In this document: in pieces, positions 25,072 through 33,842 of the stretch
Layout: every line of letters begins with the position of its first letter
Position numbering within the stretch: position 1 is the first letter of the stretch
DNA from: Paenisporosarcina quisquiliarum_A
GTDB lineage: Bacteria > Bacillota > Bacilli > Bacillales_A > Planococcaceae
Length of the DNA: 64,000 nt
Direction of reading: 5' to 3'
Assembly: GCF_043641925.1 (NCBI RefSeq)
Contig: NZ_JBHZRU010000022.1
Coordinates: 1-64,000, forward strand
The notes under the pieces: generated by a model
The model's input: only the letters and a program-made list of their open reading frames with translations
Database searches by the model: none
Told to the model about the DNA's origin: nothing
Program-made: the position numbers and the translations under genes

Positions 25072-26516
25072 TAGCTTCTCCCCCCTGACTTCATAACCCA
25101 TGTATCTTTTCCGCCGCCACCTTGTGATGAATTCACCACGAGAGACCCTTTTTTCAATGCTACACGTGATAATCCTCCAGGAAATACATGTGTTTCCTTT
25201 CCACGTATAACAAATACACGTAAATCAACATGACATGGGTAAAACTCTTCCCCTTGGTATGCTGGAGCTCGTGATAACTGAATGGTTGGTTGTGCTATAT
25301 ATTGATGTGGTGCTTCTAGGATTTTCTCTCGAAAAGTGTCGATTTCTTCTATGGATGCATGCGGACCAATTAACATATCGTACCCACCTGAAGCTCCCAC
25401 ATTCTTCACCACTAATTCAGACAACCTTGATAGAACCCAGTCACGTTGAACCGGGTCTTCTAAACGATAGGTCTTCACGTTATCGATAATCGGCTCTTCA
25501 TTCAAATAAAAACGAATCATATCTGGTACGTAAATATACATTGCCTTATCATCTGCAACTCCGTTACCAATTCCATTCAAAATCGCTACATTCCCATTTC
25601 GATAGGCACTCAATAGTCCTGGCACTCCTAAAGTAGAATCTTCTCTAAACGCTTCAGGATCTAAAAAGTCATCATCAATACGACGATAAATAATATGAAC
25701 TTTTTCCAACCCACGAATCGTCTTCATATAGACAATGTCGTTCACGACAATTAAGTCACGGCCCTCAACGAGTTGAAGTCCCATTTGTTGCGCTAAAAAC
25801 ACATGATCATAATAAGCTGAATTGTACATGCCAGGAGTTAACAAAACAGCACGTGGATTTTCCACACCTGCAGCAGCATGATCCATGATTGCTTCGTGTA
25901 GGTAAGTCATCTGATGTTCCAAAGTCTCAACAGAGTGTTTAGCGAAAAATTCGGGATAAATTTGTCTCATCACATATCGATTTTGATAGACATAAGACAT
26001 ACCTGAGGGATTTCGAAGATTATCTTCTAGAACTAAGTAATTTCCATTTTCATCACGAATTAAATCAATACCTGCCATGAAAATGTGATTATTTAAGGGA
26101 ACTTTCAATCCTTGAACTTGTTTCGCATAGTAATACTGATTTGAATCAATCAATTCTTTAGGGATTATTCCAGCTTCAACGATACGCTGATCATGATACA
26201 CATCATCTAAAAACCGATTAAGCGCTTCTGTCCGTTGAATCATCCCTCTCTCAATCGTCTCCCAATCTTCGGGTGGAATAATGATCGGAACAAAGTCAAA
26301 AGGCATCGTTCTTTCTGCTCCAACATTATTATGATAAACAGTGAACGTGATGCCTTGTCTTAAAAACGAAAGCTGCGCCATGTCATGCTTTTCTTTTAAC
26401 TCCTCTTCTGTAAACGTATGTAACATCTCATAAAATTTTTGATAATGATTCTTCGGCTTCCCACTTGCTTCAAGCATTTCATCAAAAAACGGCTTTACGT
26501 TGTAAGACTGAAACAT
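25071..26516 (-). CDS. Circularly permuted ATP-grasp type 2 protein
   Basis: 481-aa protein of the circularly permuted ATP-grasp family. Recognisable parts are FDFVPIIIPPEDWETIERGM, LVLEDNLRNPSGMSYVYQNR, YRRIDDDFLDPEAF, ILNGIGNGVADDKAMYIYVP and VVKNVGASGGYDMLIGP. Enzymes of this fold join an acid and an amine using ATP. The gene is translationally coupled to the alpha-E/transglutaminase gene. Such sets are predicted to make and turn over a small peptide or protein tag; no substrate is established. Confidence 0.92.
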   Translation of the reverse strand: MFQSYNVKPFFDEMLEASGKPKNHYQKFYEMLHTFTEEELKEKHDMAQLSFLRQGITFTVYHNNVGAERTMPFDFVPIIIPPEDWETIERGMIQRTEALNRFLDDVYHDQRIVEAGIIPKELIDSNQYYYAKQVQGLKVPLNNHIFMAGIDLIRDENGNYLVLEDNLRNPSGMSYVYQNRYVMRQIYPEFFAKHSVETLEHQMTYLHEAIMDHAAAGVENPRAVLLTPGMYNSAYYDHVFLAQQMGLQLVEGRDLIVVNDIVYMKTIRGLEKVHIIYRRIDDDFLDPEAFREDSTLGVPGLLSAYRNGNVAILNGIGNGVADDKAMYIYVPDMIRFYLNEEPIIDNVKTYRLEDPVQRDWVLSRLSELVVKNVGASGGYDMLIGPHASIEEIDTFREKILEAPHQYIAQPTIQLSRAPAYQGEEFYPCHVDLRVFVIRGKETHVFPGGLSRVALKKGSLVVNSSQGGGGKDTWVMKSGGRS

Positions 26517-26644
26517 TGGACCACCCTCTCTATTAAAAAGTTAGAATAGTTTGATAATTATAGTTCTAGTGTACCACACTAATCTATGTTTCTTTACCCC
26601 CATAAAGCCTATGACAAGCACTTATGGAAAAATAAATAATCTTA

Positions 26645-26672
26645 AAACGAGTTGCCATGTAGGCAACTCGTC
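26645..26672. terminator. Hairpin bordering array B
   Basis: ACGAGTTGCC ATGTA GGCAACTCGT forms a ten-base stem; a partial copy of its left arm, AACGAGTTGCCACG, recurs at 26809-26822 on the other side of the repeat array. A terminator function for the ABC operon is likely but the T run is weak. Confidence 0.5.
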
Positions 26673-26681
26673 GTTGTTTGA

Positions 26682-26786
26682 TTATATGGCGATAGATGCC
26701 GATAATTTGGCGTTTGAGAGAATATATTTGGCGATAGCGGCCGATAATCTGGCGGTAGCGAGTCATAATATGGCGTTAGACCAAAA
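26682..26786. repeat. 21-bp-period intergenic array B (5 units)
   Basis: Units start at 26682, 26703, 26724, 26745 and 26766, each exactly 21 bases. The 5' half is TAATWTGGCG plus GATAG or TTTGAG, and the 3' half varies. It lies downstream of the ABC operon and upstream of the ATP-grasp operon. Because 21 is a multiple of three, both strands read as heptapeptide repeats, but no start or ribosome site makes those frames genes. Confidence 0.88.
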
Positions 26787-26839
26787 ATCGCGTTCGTCCA
26801 AGCTGAAAAACGAGTTGCCACGTCTCCGATCACAATCGA

Positions 26840-27910
26840 TTATTCATATTCCCCAATAATTTCAACCGCTTTTTCAGTGAGGCTAGTATCGATCGCTTCG
26901 TCGAATTTGAATTCGCCGCGAATTGCTCCATTTTTCTTATACAGTTCGTATTGATCACGGATATCGCCGATGAACATTTTCCCGTCTGGGTTTAAGCCGG
27001 TTACATAAACATCTTCCCAAACCGCAGCGTCCTTCAGTCTTGTATATTTTGTCATGATTTCGATGATTTCATCTTTGCCAATGTCTTTCTTAAAGGCATC
27101 GTTATAATCGCGCACCCCTTTTAAATAGGCAGCCATAAAACGAAGCGATACATCTTGCTCTTCATTCATAAATTGTGGCGAACCTAATACCATGGCAATT
27201 TGCGCTTCAGGTGCATAGTCAGTTGCATCTCCAAATCGAACATGGATTCCCTGTGCAACACCCGTCGTAATTAGTGGTTCAATTTGAAGTGCCGCATCAA
27301 TCGATCCATTTTCAATGGCCGCCATCATATTTCCGAATTCAGGCATTAAGACAAATTCTACATCGTCCTTTGTCAGACCTGCATGATCAAGCATTTGATG
27401 GAAGATATAATCATCTACTCCATGCTCTGAAGAAACAGCGATACGTTTTCCTTTTAAGTCACTGTAATCTTTGATTTCATCAGCTAAGTCATCTGCAATG
27501 ACGAATGTGAAATAAGATTTCCCGTCCGCATTATGTCCTTTGTCTGCAATAATTTTAACGTCGATCCCTTGTGCAATCGCATTGAAGAACGATGCGGATG
27601 AAATACCGCCCGCAATATCCACTTCTCCTGAAGCAAGAGCTGGCAACATATCATCACTGTTTGCGAATGTTGCAAATTCCACTTCGATATTGTAATCCGC
27701 AAAATAGCCTTTGTCGTTAGCGATATAAAAACCCGCTCCGGATGCCGCTCCATCTTCTGCAATAACCACTTTCGTTTTCTTACTTAACGGAGCTAAGTCT
27801 CCCGATGGATTATCTTTACTCACGTCGTCATTCACATCTACGGATTCTTCATTTGAACATCCACCAATTAATAACACCAGGATCCCGAAAACGCATAACC
27901 ACTTTTTCAT
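26840..27910 (-). CDS. NitT/TauT-type ABC transporter substrate-binding lipoprotein
   Basis: 356-aa lipoprotein. The signal peptide is MKKWLCVFGILVLLIGGCSN with lipobox IGGC. The binding domain has the SsuA/ThiY/NMT1-type features AEDGAASGAGFYIANDKGYF, VEFATFANSDDMLPALASGE and VDIAGG. It would capture an organic acid, sulfonate, nitrate or pyrimidine-like ligand. It is the last gene of a permease-ATPase-binding protein operon. No thiamine riboswitch is visible upstream, which speaks against a ThiXYZ role. Confidence 0.88.
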   Translation of the reverse strand: MKKWLCVFGILVLLIGGCSNEESVDVNDDVSKDNPSGDLAPLSKKTKVVIAEDGAASGAGFYIANDKGYFADYNIEVEFATFANSDDMLPALASGEVDIAGGISSASFFNAIAQGIDVKIIADKGHNADGKSYFTFVIADDLADEIKDYSDLKGKRIAVSSEHGVDDYIFHQMLDHAGLTKDDVEFVLMPEFGNMMAAIENGSIDAALQIEPLITTGVAQGIHVRFGDATDYAPEAQIAMVLGSPQFMNEEQDVSLRFMAAYLKGVRDYNDAFKKDIGKDEIIEIMTKYTRLKDAAVWEDVYVTGLNPDGKMFIGDIRDQYELYKKNGAIRGEFKFDEAIDTSLTEKAVEIIGEYE

Positions 27911-27923
27911 CCGAATGCTCCCT

Positions 27924-28718
27924 TCACTTTCTTGACTCTTGAACTTCCTCTTGCAAATGACTCCAAATATCTAAAAACTTTTCGGCCATCGACGGATTGG
28001 ATCGAATGTCGATTACCTTTCGCGGATGCGGTAAATCCATCTTTATTTCTTTCAAAATTTTGCCTGGTTGTGAACTCATCAATAAGATACGGTCGCTTAG
28101 AAAAAGGGCTTCATCTATGCTGTGAGTGATGAACAAGACTGTTTTTTTCGTCTCGGACCAAATGGATAGTAACTCTTCTTGTAAAATGTATTTATTTTGT
28201 TCGTCAAGTGCTCCAAATGGTTCATCCATCAATAAAATCTCTGGATCGTTGGCGAATGCTCGCGCAATACTAACTCGCTGCTTCATTCCCCCAGATAATT
28301 CTTTTGGATACATACGGGCGAACTTAGATAACCCGACTTTATTCAAAAAATAATGGGTCCGCTCTTTCACAATGGACGCAGGTAAATGGCGCATGTTTAG
28401 TCCGAACGCCACATTTTCTTCTACAGTTAGCCAAGGAAGAATGCCGCGTTCTTGAAATACCATGGATTGCAGCGGCCGCTCCTCACTACTTTTAGCAATT
28501 GAAAAAGTTCCAGCACTTTGGTTTTCCAATCCAGCTAATATTCGAAGCAACGTCGTCTTCCCACATCCACTTGGGCCCACAATACAAACGAATTCACCAT
28601 CCGCTATATCGATGGAAATGTTATCGAGGGCAGTCACACTATCCTGTTTTTTATAAAAAACTTTCGTTAAATCTTGAATGCGAATTTTAGGTGTTTGTTC
28701 CAGATTGGTCACCTCCAT
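27924..28718 (-). CDS. ABC transporter ATP-binding protein (NitT/TauT family)
   Basis: 264-aa nucleotide-binding subunit. Walker A is IVGPSGCGKTTLLR, the Q-loop is SMVFQERGILPW, the signature is LSGGMKQRVSIARAF and Walker B is ILLMDEPFGALDE, followed by the H-loop VLFITHSIDEAL. All motifs are intact. It overlaps the permease gene by ten bases, with the binding protein 13 bases downstream. Confidence 0.95.
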   Translation of the reverse strand: MEVTNLEQTPKIRIQDLTKVFYKKQDSVTALDNISIDIADGEFVCIVGPSGCGKTTLLRILAGLENQSAGTFSIAKSSEERPLQSMVFQERGILPWLTVEENVAFGLNMRHLPASIVKERTHYFLNKVGLSKFARMYPKELSGGMKQRVSIARAFANDPEILLMDEPFGALDEQNKYILQEELLSIWSETKKTVLFITHSIDEALFLSDRILLMSSQPGKILKEIKMDLPHPRKVIDIRSNPSMAEKFLDIWSHLQEEVQESRK

Positions 28719-29515
28719 GGTAAAAGTTTTCGTTGTAAAGCTCTGATCAGGAGTGAGAACAAATAGCCAAAAAACGATATGAGGATGAGCCCCACAAACA
28801 TTTCTTTCAATAAAAACGCACTATACGAGGTCCATATTAAATAGCCGATTCCTGATTGTGCCCCCATCATTTCAGCAGCAACAATCGTTAATAAGGCAAT
28901 TGCTTGCCCCATCTGAATCCCTTCAAGCATGACTGGCAATGCGCCTGGTAAAGCAATTTTCAGAAAGAAATCTTTTTGGCTGGCTCCGTAATTTTTGGCT
29001 ACATCAATATAGATGGAGTCAATCGTAATGACACCTGCCACCGTGTTAATGACAACCGGGAAAAATACACTCCCTGCAATCGTTACAATTTTTGATGTTT
29101 CACCAATGCCAAAGACGATTAATATTAATGGCAATAAAGCCAGTGTTGGTATGGGCATTAACGCCATGATTAGTGGGGATACAAAGTGTCGAATTGGTGC
29201 ATACAATCCCATACACAAACCAATGATAATTCCGGGAATTACGCCTAACAAAAATCCAGCAAGTATTCGAAAAAGAGAGATCCCCATATGGCTAAATAGC
29301 TCACCACTTGTTAGCAAGCTAGTAAAAGTTGATACAATTTGAGTCGGCGGAGGGAAAAATCGGGAATCGATGATACCTGATTGTGATAAAAATTCCCATA
29401 ACACAAGTAACAACAACGGAGACGATATGGTCAACGCTGCTTTCATGCGACCCTTTCTTTGCTGTTTTCGCCATTCACGCTCTTCCGTTACAACTGGATT
29501 TATCTCTTCCTTCAT
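28709..29515 (-). CDS. ABC transporter permease (NitT/TauT family)
   Basis: 268-aa integral membrane subunit with about six helices and the EAA loop that contacts the ATPase (YIDVAKNYGASQKDFFLKIA, followed by LPGALPVML). The N-terminus is cytoplasmic and charged (EEREWRKQQRKGRMK). It is the first gene of the operon; GAAGAGGTGG precedes ATG 29515. Substrate unknown as for its partners. Confidence 0.93.
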   Translation of the reverse strand: MKEEINPVVTEEREWRKQQRKGRMKAALTISSPLLLLVLWEFLSQSGIIDSRFFPPPTQIVSTFTSLLTSGELFSHMGISLFRILAGFLLGVIPGIIIGLCMGLYAPIRHFVSPLIMALMPIPTLALLPLILIVFGIGETSKIVTIAGSVFFPVVINTVAGVITIDSIYIDVAKNYGASQKDFFLKIALPGALPVMLEGIQMGQAIALLTIVAAEMMGAQSGIGYLIWTSYSAFLLKEMFVGLILISFFGYLFSLLIRALQRKLLPWR

Positions 29516-29624
29516 AGTTCACCACCTCTTCTTCAAAATAATATGTAATCTGTCGAAAATGTGTGCAATTAGAAACAGTTCAAACAGTGAATAAACAAGT
29601 CTCAACTTATTATTTTCCACAAAA

Positions 29625-29656
29625 AAATGACCCAGCAAAAAAAATCTGGGTCATAA
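29625..29656. terminator. Hairpin terminator
   Basis: ATGACCCAG and CTGGGTCAT pair around an A-rich loop, directly downstream of the small minus-strand gene at 29673-29828. Confidence 0.75.
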
Positions 29657-29672
29657 CCTCTTCTTATTAAAA

Positions 29673-29828
29673 TCATTTCAGACGGTGAATCTTGGCAGCC
29701 GTTTTCAAAATTTGTGTTGACTGGGATTCTTCAGTATTCCCATTCAATTGTGTATTTGTTCTTTTTGGTCGAGTCCAATTGTGATGAAATTGTGCTGACT
29801 TCGAGTCAAACGGTTGTTTTTTACTCAT
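29673..29828 (-). CDS. Small basic protein of unknown function
   Basis: 51-aa protein, MSKKQPFDSKSAQFHHNWTR, then PKRTNTQLNGNTEESQSTQ and ILKTAAKIHRLK. A GAGGGGTGAAGTGG ribosome site and a terminator after the stop mark it as a real short gene. It is hydrophilic, basic and rich in Q, N, S and T. It could be one of the many small spore-associated proteins of Bacillales, but no family was recognised. Confidence 0.6.
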   Translation of the reverse strand: MSKKQPFDSKSAQFHHNWTRPKRTNTQLNGNTEESQSTQILKTAAKIHRLK

Positions 29829-29896
29829 CCACTTCACCCCTCTTTCTTTGAAATAAAAAGAAGAAATCAGTCATAGTTTGCGTTACCTACTATTAT

Positions 29897-30364
29897 TTAT
29901 TCACTAGGGAATGAATCCTTTCTTTTTTGGCAATTTGCCAATATCTCTCTAAAGCCTTTTTCAAATTTCTCGTTGTCTTCTTTTTGACGTTTTTTTGGTC
30001 CTTTCATGCGCCCACCTGCTTGTCTCACTTTCTGTGACATGTGTCGGCTATATAATAATTGGTCAATATTATCGTTTGTATAAGCTCGACCGTTTTGGTC
30101 AATCACTAACCCTTGTTTTGCTAACACCATGGCTGCAAGACCATAATCTTGAGTCACAACGATATCGCCTTTATTCACCCGATTCACGAGAACAAAGTCA
30201 ACAGCATCTGCACCTTTTGAAACCATGATTGTTTCAGCGCCTTCACGTTGCATATTATGAGCGGTATCGCAGAACAAATACACCGGTATGGAGAACTGCT
30301 TTGCAATTTTAATGGTTAAATCTACAACGGGACATCCATCTGCGTCTACTAAAATATTGGTCAT
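29897..30364 (-). CDS. YaiI/YqxD family protein (DUF188)
   Basis: 155-aa protein with the DUF188 start TNILVDADGCPVVDLTIKIA, the middle segment VNRVNKGDIVVTQDYGLAAM, and RMKGPKKRQKEDNEKFEKGF near the end. It is a PIN-like fold with conserved acidic residues, so an RNase role is possible but unproven. Normal family length. ATG 30364 has AGGAAGGAATG upstream. Confidence 0.9.
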   Translation of the reverse strand: MTNILVDADGCPVVDLTIKIAKQFSIPVYLFCDTAHNMQREGAETIMVSKGADAVDFVLVNRVNKGDIVVTQDYGLAAMVLAKQGLVIDQNGRAYTNDNIDQLLYSRHMSQKVRQAGGRMKGPKKRQKEDNEKFEKGFREILANCQKRKDSFPSE

Positions 30365-30521
30365 CAGTTCATTCCTTCCTGCTGTTTTCAGTAAATCTCC
30401 TCTAAACCAACCTTCAACCTTTTTGAATAAAGATTGAAATACTTATACCTCTATAGCACCTTGAATAGAAAACGTGTAAACTAGGATTTATCGAAAGATT
30501 CAGGCGATTGGAGATAACCAT

Positions 30522-31547
30522 ATGCATTTTTTCTTGAAAGTAGGACTTGGTTTAGTTCGAATGAAAAACTTATCCTTATTACTAGCCACATTATTCTTTA
30601 TCTTATTTTGCACGGTAACTATTTATATGTTAGAACCCCAAACTTTTGAAAGTCTTCTCACATCATTTTACTTTGTAATGACCACCTTTTCCACGGTCGG
30701 ATATGGTGATTATTCACCTACTACAATCGAAGGTAGGTTATTTACCATTCTTATGTATTTATTCGGCATTGGATTACTAGGAGTAGTCATTGGAAAAATT
30801 GTAGACACATTTTCTATATTTAGAAAACGGAAGGAAGAAGGCAAATTGGCTTATACCAAAGAAAATCATATCATTATTGTCGGTTGGGGCAAAAAAACAG
30901 AAACAGCAGTTGATGAAATATTGGCATCTGATACAACGAGTGAAGTGGTGATTATTGATACTTTACCCAAATCTCCTACAGATGTTGCATTAGAACGAGT
31001 ACATTATGTTCAAGGTGACCCTTCCGAAGAAGAAACGTTTAACCAAGCAAATATTAAAAAAGCCAAATCAGTCATTATTTTTGCAGATGATGCCATTCAA
31101 ATTCCTTCTTTGCGTGATGCCAAGACACTTACGATTGCAATAACTGTTGAACGATTAGCTAGTCATGTCCACACGACAGTTGAGATTATGACAAAAAAAC
31201 AAATCCCTAATTTCTCACATGTGAAGGTGGATGAGTTTATCTTATCTCAAGAAACAACATCTTTGCTTGCGGTTCGTTCCGCCATGCATCAAAACGTCAG
31301 TACCATTGTGACGCAATTAATTAGCAGAAGTATTGGTGAAGATTTGTTTGAAGTTCCTAGAAATGATAAGTGGCAAACCTATGGGGATGCTTTTCATGAA
31401 TTACTCTCAAATGGCGCAACTTTAATTGCGGACCGTGATCATATGGATATCAATAGAAAATTAAACGAGAATATTCCTTCAGATGCCATATTGTATGTTA
31501 TCTGTGATGATGATACTCACCGTAGATTGCTAGCTTTAAATAAATAG
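30522..31547 (+). CDS. Potassium channel with RCK domain
   Basis: 341-aa two-helix K+ channel: helix 1 (LSLLLATLFFILFCTVTIYM), the pore with selectivity filter TVGYGD at residues 58-63, helix 2 (LMYLFGIGLLGVVIGKIVD), then a cytosolic TrkA-N/RCK domain beginning NHIIIVGWGKKTETAVDEIL. It resembles MthK and B. subtilis YugO, the channel involved in K+ signalling in biofilms. The Rossmann motif is GWGKKT rather than GxGxxG. Confidence 0.92.
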   Translation: MHFFLKVGLGLVRMKNLSLLLATLFFILFCTVTIYMLEPQTFESLLTSFYFVMTTFSTVGYGDYSPTTIEGRLFTILMYLFGIGLLGVVIGKIVDTFSIFRKRKEEGKLAYTKENHIIIVGWGKKTETAVDEILASDTTSEVVIIDTLPKSPTDVALERVHYVQGDPSEEETFNQANIKKAKSVIIFADDAIQIPSLRDAKTLTIAITVERLASHVHTTVEIMTKKQIPNFSHVKVDEFILSQETTSLLAVRSAMHQNVSTIVTQLISRSIGEDLFEVPRNDKWQTYGDAFHELLSNGATLIADRDHMDINRKLNENIPSDAILYVICDDDTHRRLLALNK

Positions 31548-31583
31548 TTTAATATCCCAAATTTGCTCAAGGAGGAAATTGAC

Positions 31584-32426
31584 ATGACATTTTCTATCGT
31601 TGGATATGATCCACAAACAAAAGAGCTCGGTGTTGCTGTTGCATCAAAGTTTTTAGCAGTTGGGGCAGTTGTTCCCTTTGCAAAAGCTGGAGTCGGAGCG
31701 ATTGCCACACAGTCGTGGGCGAATTTAGATTATGGAAAACATGGGTTAGAGCTTTTAGAAAAAGGTCTTTCCCCTCAACAAGTTCTTGAAAAATTAATAC
31801 AGTCAGATGACAAATCTGCCTCAAGACAAGTTGGTATCATCGATGCTTTAGGAAGAAGTGTTACATTTACGGGAGAAGATTGTTTCGATTGGGCTGGTGG
31901 TTTTGCTGGCGATAATTTTGCAGTTCAAGGAAATATTTTAGTGGATCAACATACGGTTGAAGCGATGGAGTCAACTTTCCTACAAACACAAGGTTCATTA
32001 GCCGAGAGATTGTTGTCTGCCTTACTGGCGGGAGATTCAGCGGGTGGTGATAGCCGCGGGAAACAATCTGCAGCCTTGTTAATTGTTAAAGAAAATGGCA
32101 GTTATGGTGGCTACAATGATCGCTATATCGATTTACGAGTAGATGATCATGAGGAACCTGTTCAAGAGCTAACTCGATTATTAAAGTTACATAAACTGTA
32201 TTTTGAGCCTACATTGCCTGAAGATGTGGTTGAAGTGCAAGGCTTTCTTGCAAAAGAACTTCAAGAATTATTATACGAAAATGGCCATTTACAGCGTGAG
32301 CTTTCTGAACATGATGATTTATTAAACGCTATTGAATCATATCATTTAATTGAAAACTTTGATGAACGTGTCCAACCTCGTGGCATGATTGATCAAAAAG
32401 TTGTGGAATATATGCGAATTAAATAA
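31584..32426 (+). CDS. DUF1028 family protein (putative Ntn-hydrolase)
   Basis: 280-aa protein starting MTFSIVGYDPQTKELGVAVA with the DUF1028 patterns AVGAVVPFAKAGVGAIATQS, SARQVGIIDALGRS and GNILV. The fold is Ntn-hydrolase-like; if processed, the residue after Met (Thr2) or the conserved segment near it would be the nucleophile. ATG 31584 is chosen because CAAGGAGGAA precedes it; the frame is open 21 bases earlier without such a site. Function unknown. Confidence 0.85.
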   Translation: MTFSIVGYDPQTKELGVAVASKFLAVGAVVPFAKAGVGAIATQSWANLDYGKHGLELLEKGLSPQQVLEKLIQSDDKSASRQVGIIDALGRSVTFTGEDCFDWAGGFAGDNFAVQGNILVDQHTVEAMESTFLQTQGSLAERLLSALLAGDSAGGDSRGKQSAALLIVKENGSYGGYNDRYIDLRVDDHEEPVQELTRLLKLHKLYFEPTLPEDVVEVQGFLAKELQELLYENGHLQRELSEHDDLLNAIESYHLIENFDERVQPRGMIDQKVVEYMRIK

Positions 32427-32429
32427 ATG

Positions 32430-32465
32430 AGAAAAGCCATTCTATTGATGAATGGCTTTTTTATT
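32430..32465. terminator. Bidirectional terminator
   Basis: AAAAGCCATTC and GAATGGCTTTT pair between the convergent DUF1028 and lipoprotein genes. Confidence 0.82.
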
Positions 32466-32964
32466 CGGATAATTGCTCTGCCAACTTGAGCAATTCTCCT
32501 TCAATTTGAGATTCTTCTAATTCCGGCATTATTAACGTGTATAAATATGTAACATCTTTAACAACAACATCTAATCGATTTGGTGCCAAGTAAAAAGCTT
32601 GATATCCATTTTTCAATGTGATTTCTTTAGGTGTGGTATCAGGATATTCCACATTTGCAGTAGTGGTTGTAATTATTAATTCATTTGTATTTTCATCACT
32701 TGTTATAAAACTAGCTTCTGGATTGAGCCCTTTACCTCCGTAATCTGTAATGCCTAAAGAATTGAATTTCTTTGCATTGAATGGTAATTGCTCGGGTAAA
32801 TTAACCTCGTACGGCAATGAATCAATGGCTACATCAACAGAAGGTGCACTATAAAATTTCATGGCTACCTCACTATTTTTCGATTCAACTAACTTAGATG
32901 TATCTAAACTATTCTTACAAGCTGTTAACATTAACAAGCTAACTACTAAAATAATTTTCTTCAA
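32461..32964 (-). CDS. Hypothetical lipoprotein
   Basis: 167-aa protein with signal peptide MKKIILVVSLLMLTACKNS and lipobox LTAC, so it would be anchored outside the membrane. The mature part is hydrophilic with no recognised domain; FNSLGITDYGGKGLN and TTPKEITLKNGYQAFYLAPN are distinctive. ATG 32964 follows GGGGGATATG. Confidence 0.75.
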   Translation of the reverse strand: MKKIILVVSLLMLTACKNSLDTSKLVESKNSEVAMKFYSAPSVDVAIDSLPYEVNLPEQLPFNAKKFNSLGITDYGGKGLNPEASFITSDENTNELIITTTTANVEYPDTTPKEITLKNGYQAFYLAPNRLDVVVKDVTYLYTLIMPELEESQIEGELLKLAEQLSE

Positions 32965-33071
32965 ACATATCCCCCATATTGTGATTATACAGTTATTTAC
33001 TATTTTCTGGCTGTTTTACCATAAATGAATATACATATATCGAATGCTTGAAAGGAGTTATCAACTAATAC

Positions 33072-33722
33072 ATGAAGATGCCTTATAACTTTAAGTTATT
33101 TTTATCGCTAAGTTTTTTCTTCGCATTTGGATTTGGGTTGATAGCTATCTTAGTTCGTCTGAATAAAATGGATCGTTTCGACAAATTAGTCACAACTTAT
33201 TTTCAAGATTTCGAGACTTCATTTTTAACAAATATCATGCAATCTTTCACTTACATTGGTTCTATGTCTTTCATTCATATTTTAGCCTTTGTCATTTTTA
33301 TACTATTTTACTTCTTTTTGAAGGATCGATCAAAACTTCTTCTTTTCATTATCGTCTTACTCGGTTCACATTACCTTTTCCGTCTATTAAAACAATTCTT
33401 CAAAAGAGCAAGACCCGATTTTCATCGTCTAATTGAGATTGGTGGATATAGTTTCCCAAGCGGGCATGCGACGAATGCTATCTGTATTTATGGAATACTC
33501 ACCTTTGTTTTGTGGCATCATATCCCCGCTCGCTGGGGACGCTTCATTTTTTCTATTTTTAGCATCTTCATGATTCTTTCAATCGGACTCAGCCGAATCT
33601 ATTTAGGCGTTCATTTTCCAAGTGATGTATTAGCTGGCTATTTAGCAGGTGGTTTTTTGCTGACAATGATTATTGGGTGTTATCAATTTGTCATAGTAAA
33701 AATTGATGAGAGAACGTCCTAA
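33072..33722 (+). CDS. PAP2 family lipid phosphatase
   Basis: 216-aa membrane phosphatase. The three PAP2 motifs are intact: KQFFKRARP, YSFPSGHATNA and SRIYLGVHFPSDVLAGY. About six membrane helices. It would dephosphorylate undecaprenyl diphosphate or phosphatidylglycerol phosphate/phosphatidate. The first helices and length match YodM/BcrC-like enzymes. Single gene with AAAGGAGTTATC upstream. Confidence 0.92.
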   Translation: MKMPYNFKLFLSLSFFFAFGFGLIAILVRLNKMDRFDKLVTTYFQDFETSFLTNIMQSFTYIGSMSFIHILAFVIFILFYFFLKDRSKLLLFIIVLLGSHYLFRLLKQFFKRARPDFHRLIEIGGYSFPSGHATNAICIYGILTFVLWHHIPARWGRFIFSIFSIFMILSIGLSRIYLGVHFPSDVLAGYLAGGFLLTMIIGCYQFVIVKIDERTS

Positions 33723-33842
33723 CACTACTCATAAATTCAGATTTAGGCATATCTTTTAACTACTATATGGCGAAAGCATAGAGTGACACTATGCTTTTTC
33801 TTACTACTTACTATCCACACTACGTTTTGGAGGTACAAAAAT

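Noticed and set aside
26551..26859. A 102-codon open frame on the plus strand with a heptapeptide repeat, and one on the minus strand
   Set aside because: The heptads come from the 21-bp repeat unit being divisible by three. No ribosome site or conserved start was found, so these are not genes.
29516..29624. TPP riboswitch or other leader for the ABC importer
   Set aside because: No CUGAGA or thi-box landmarks were seen in the leader, so a thiamine-precursor role was not claimed.
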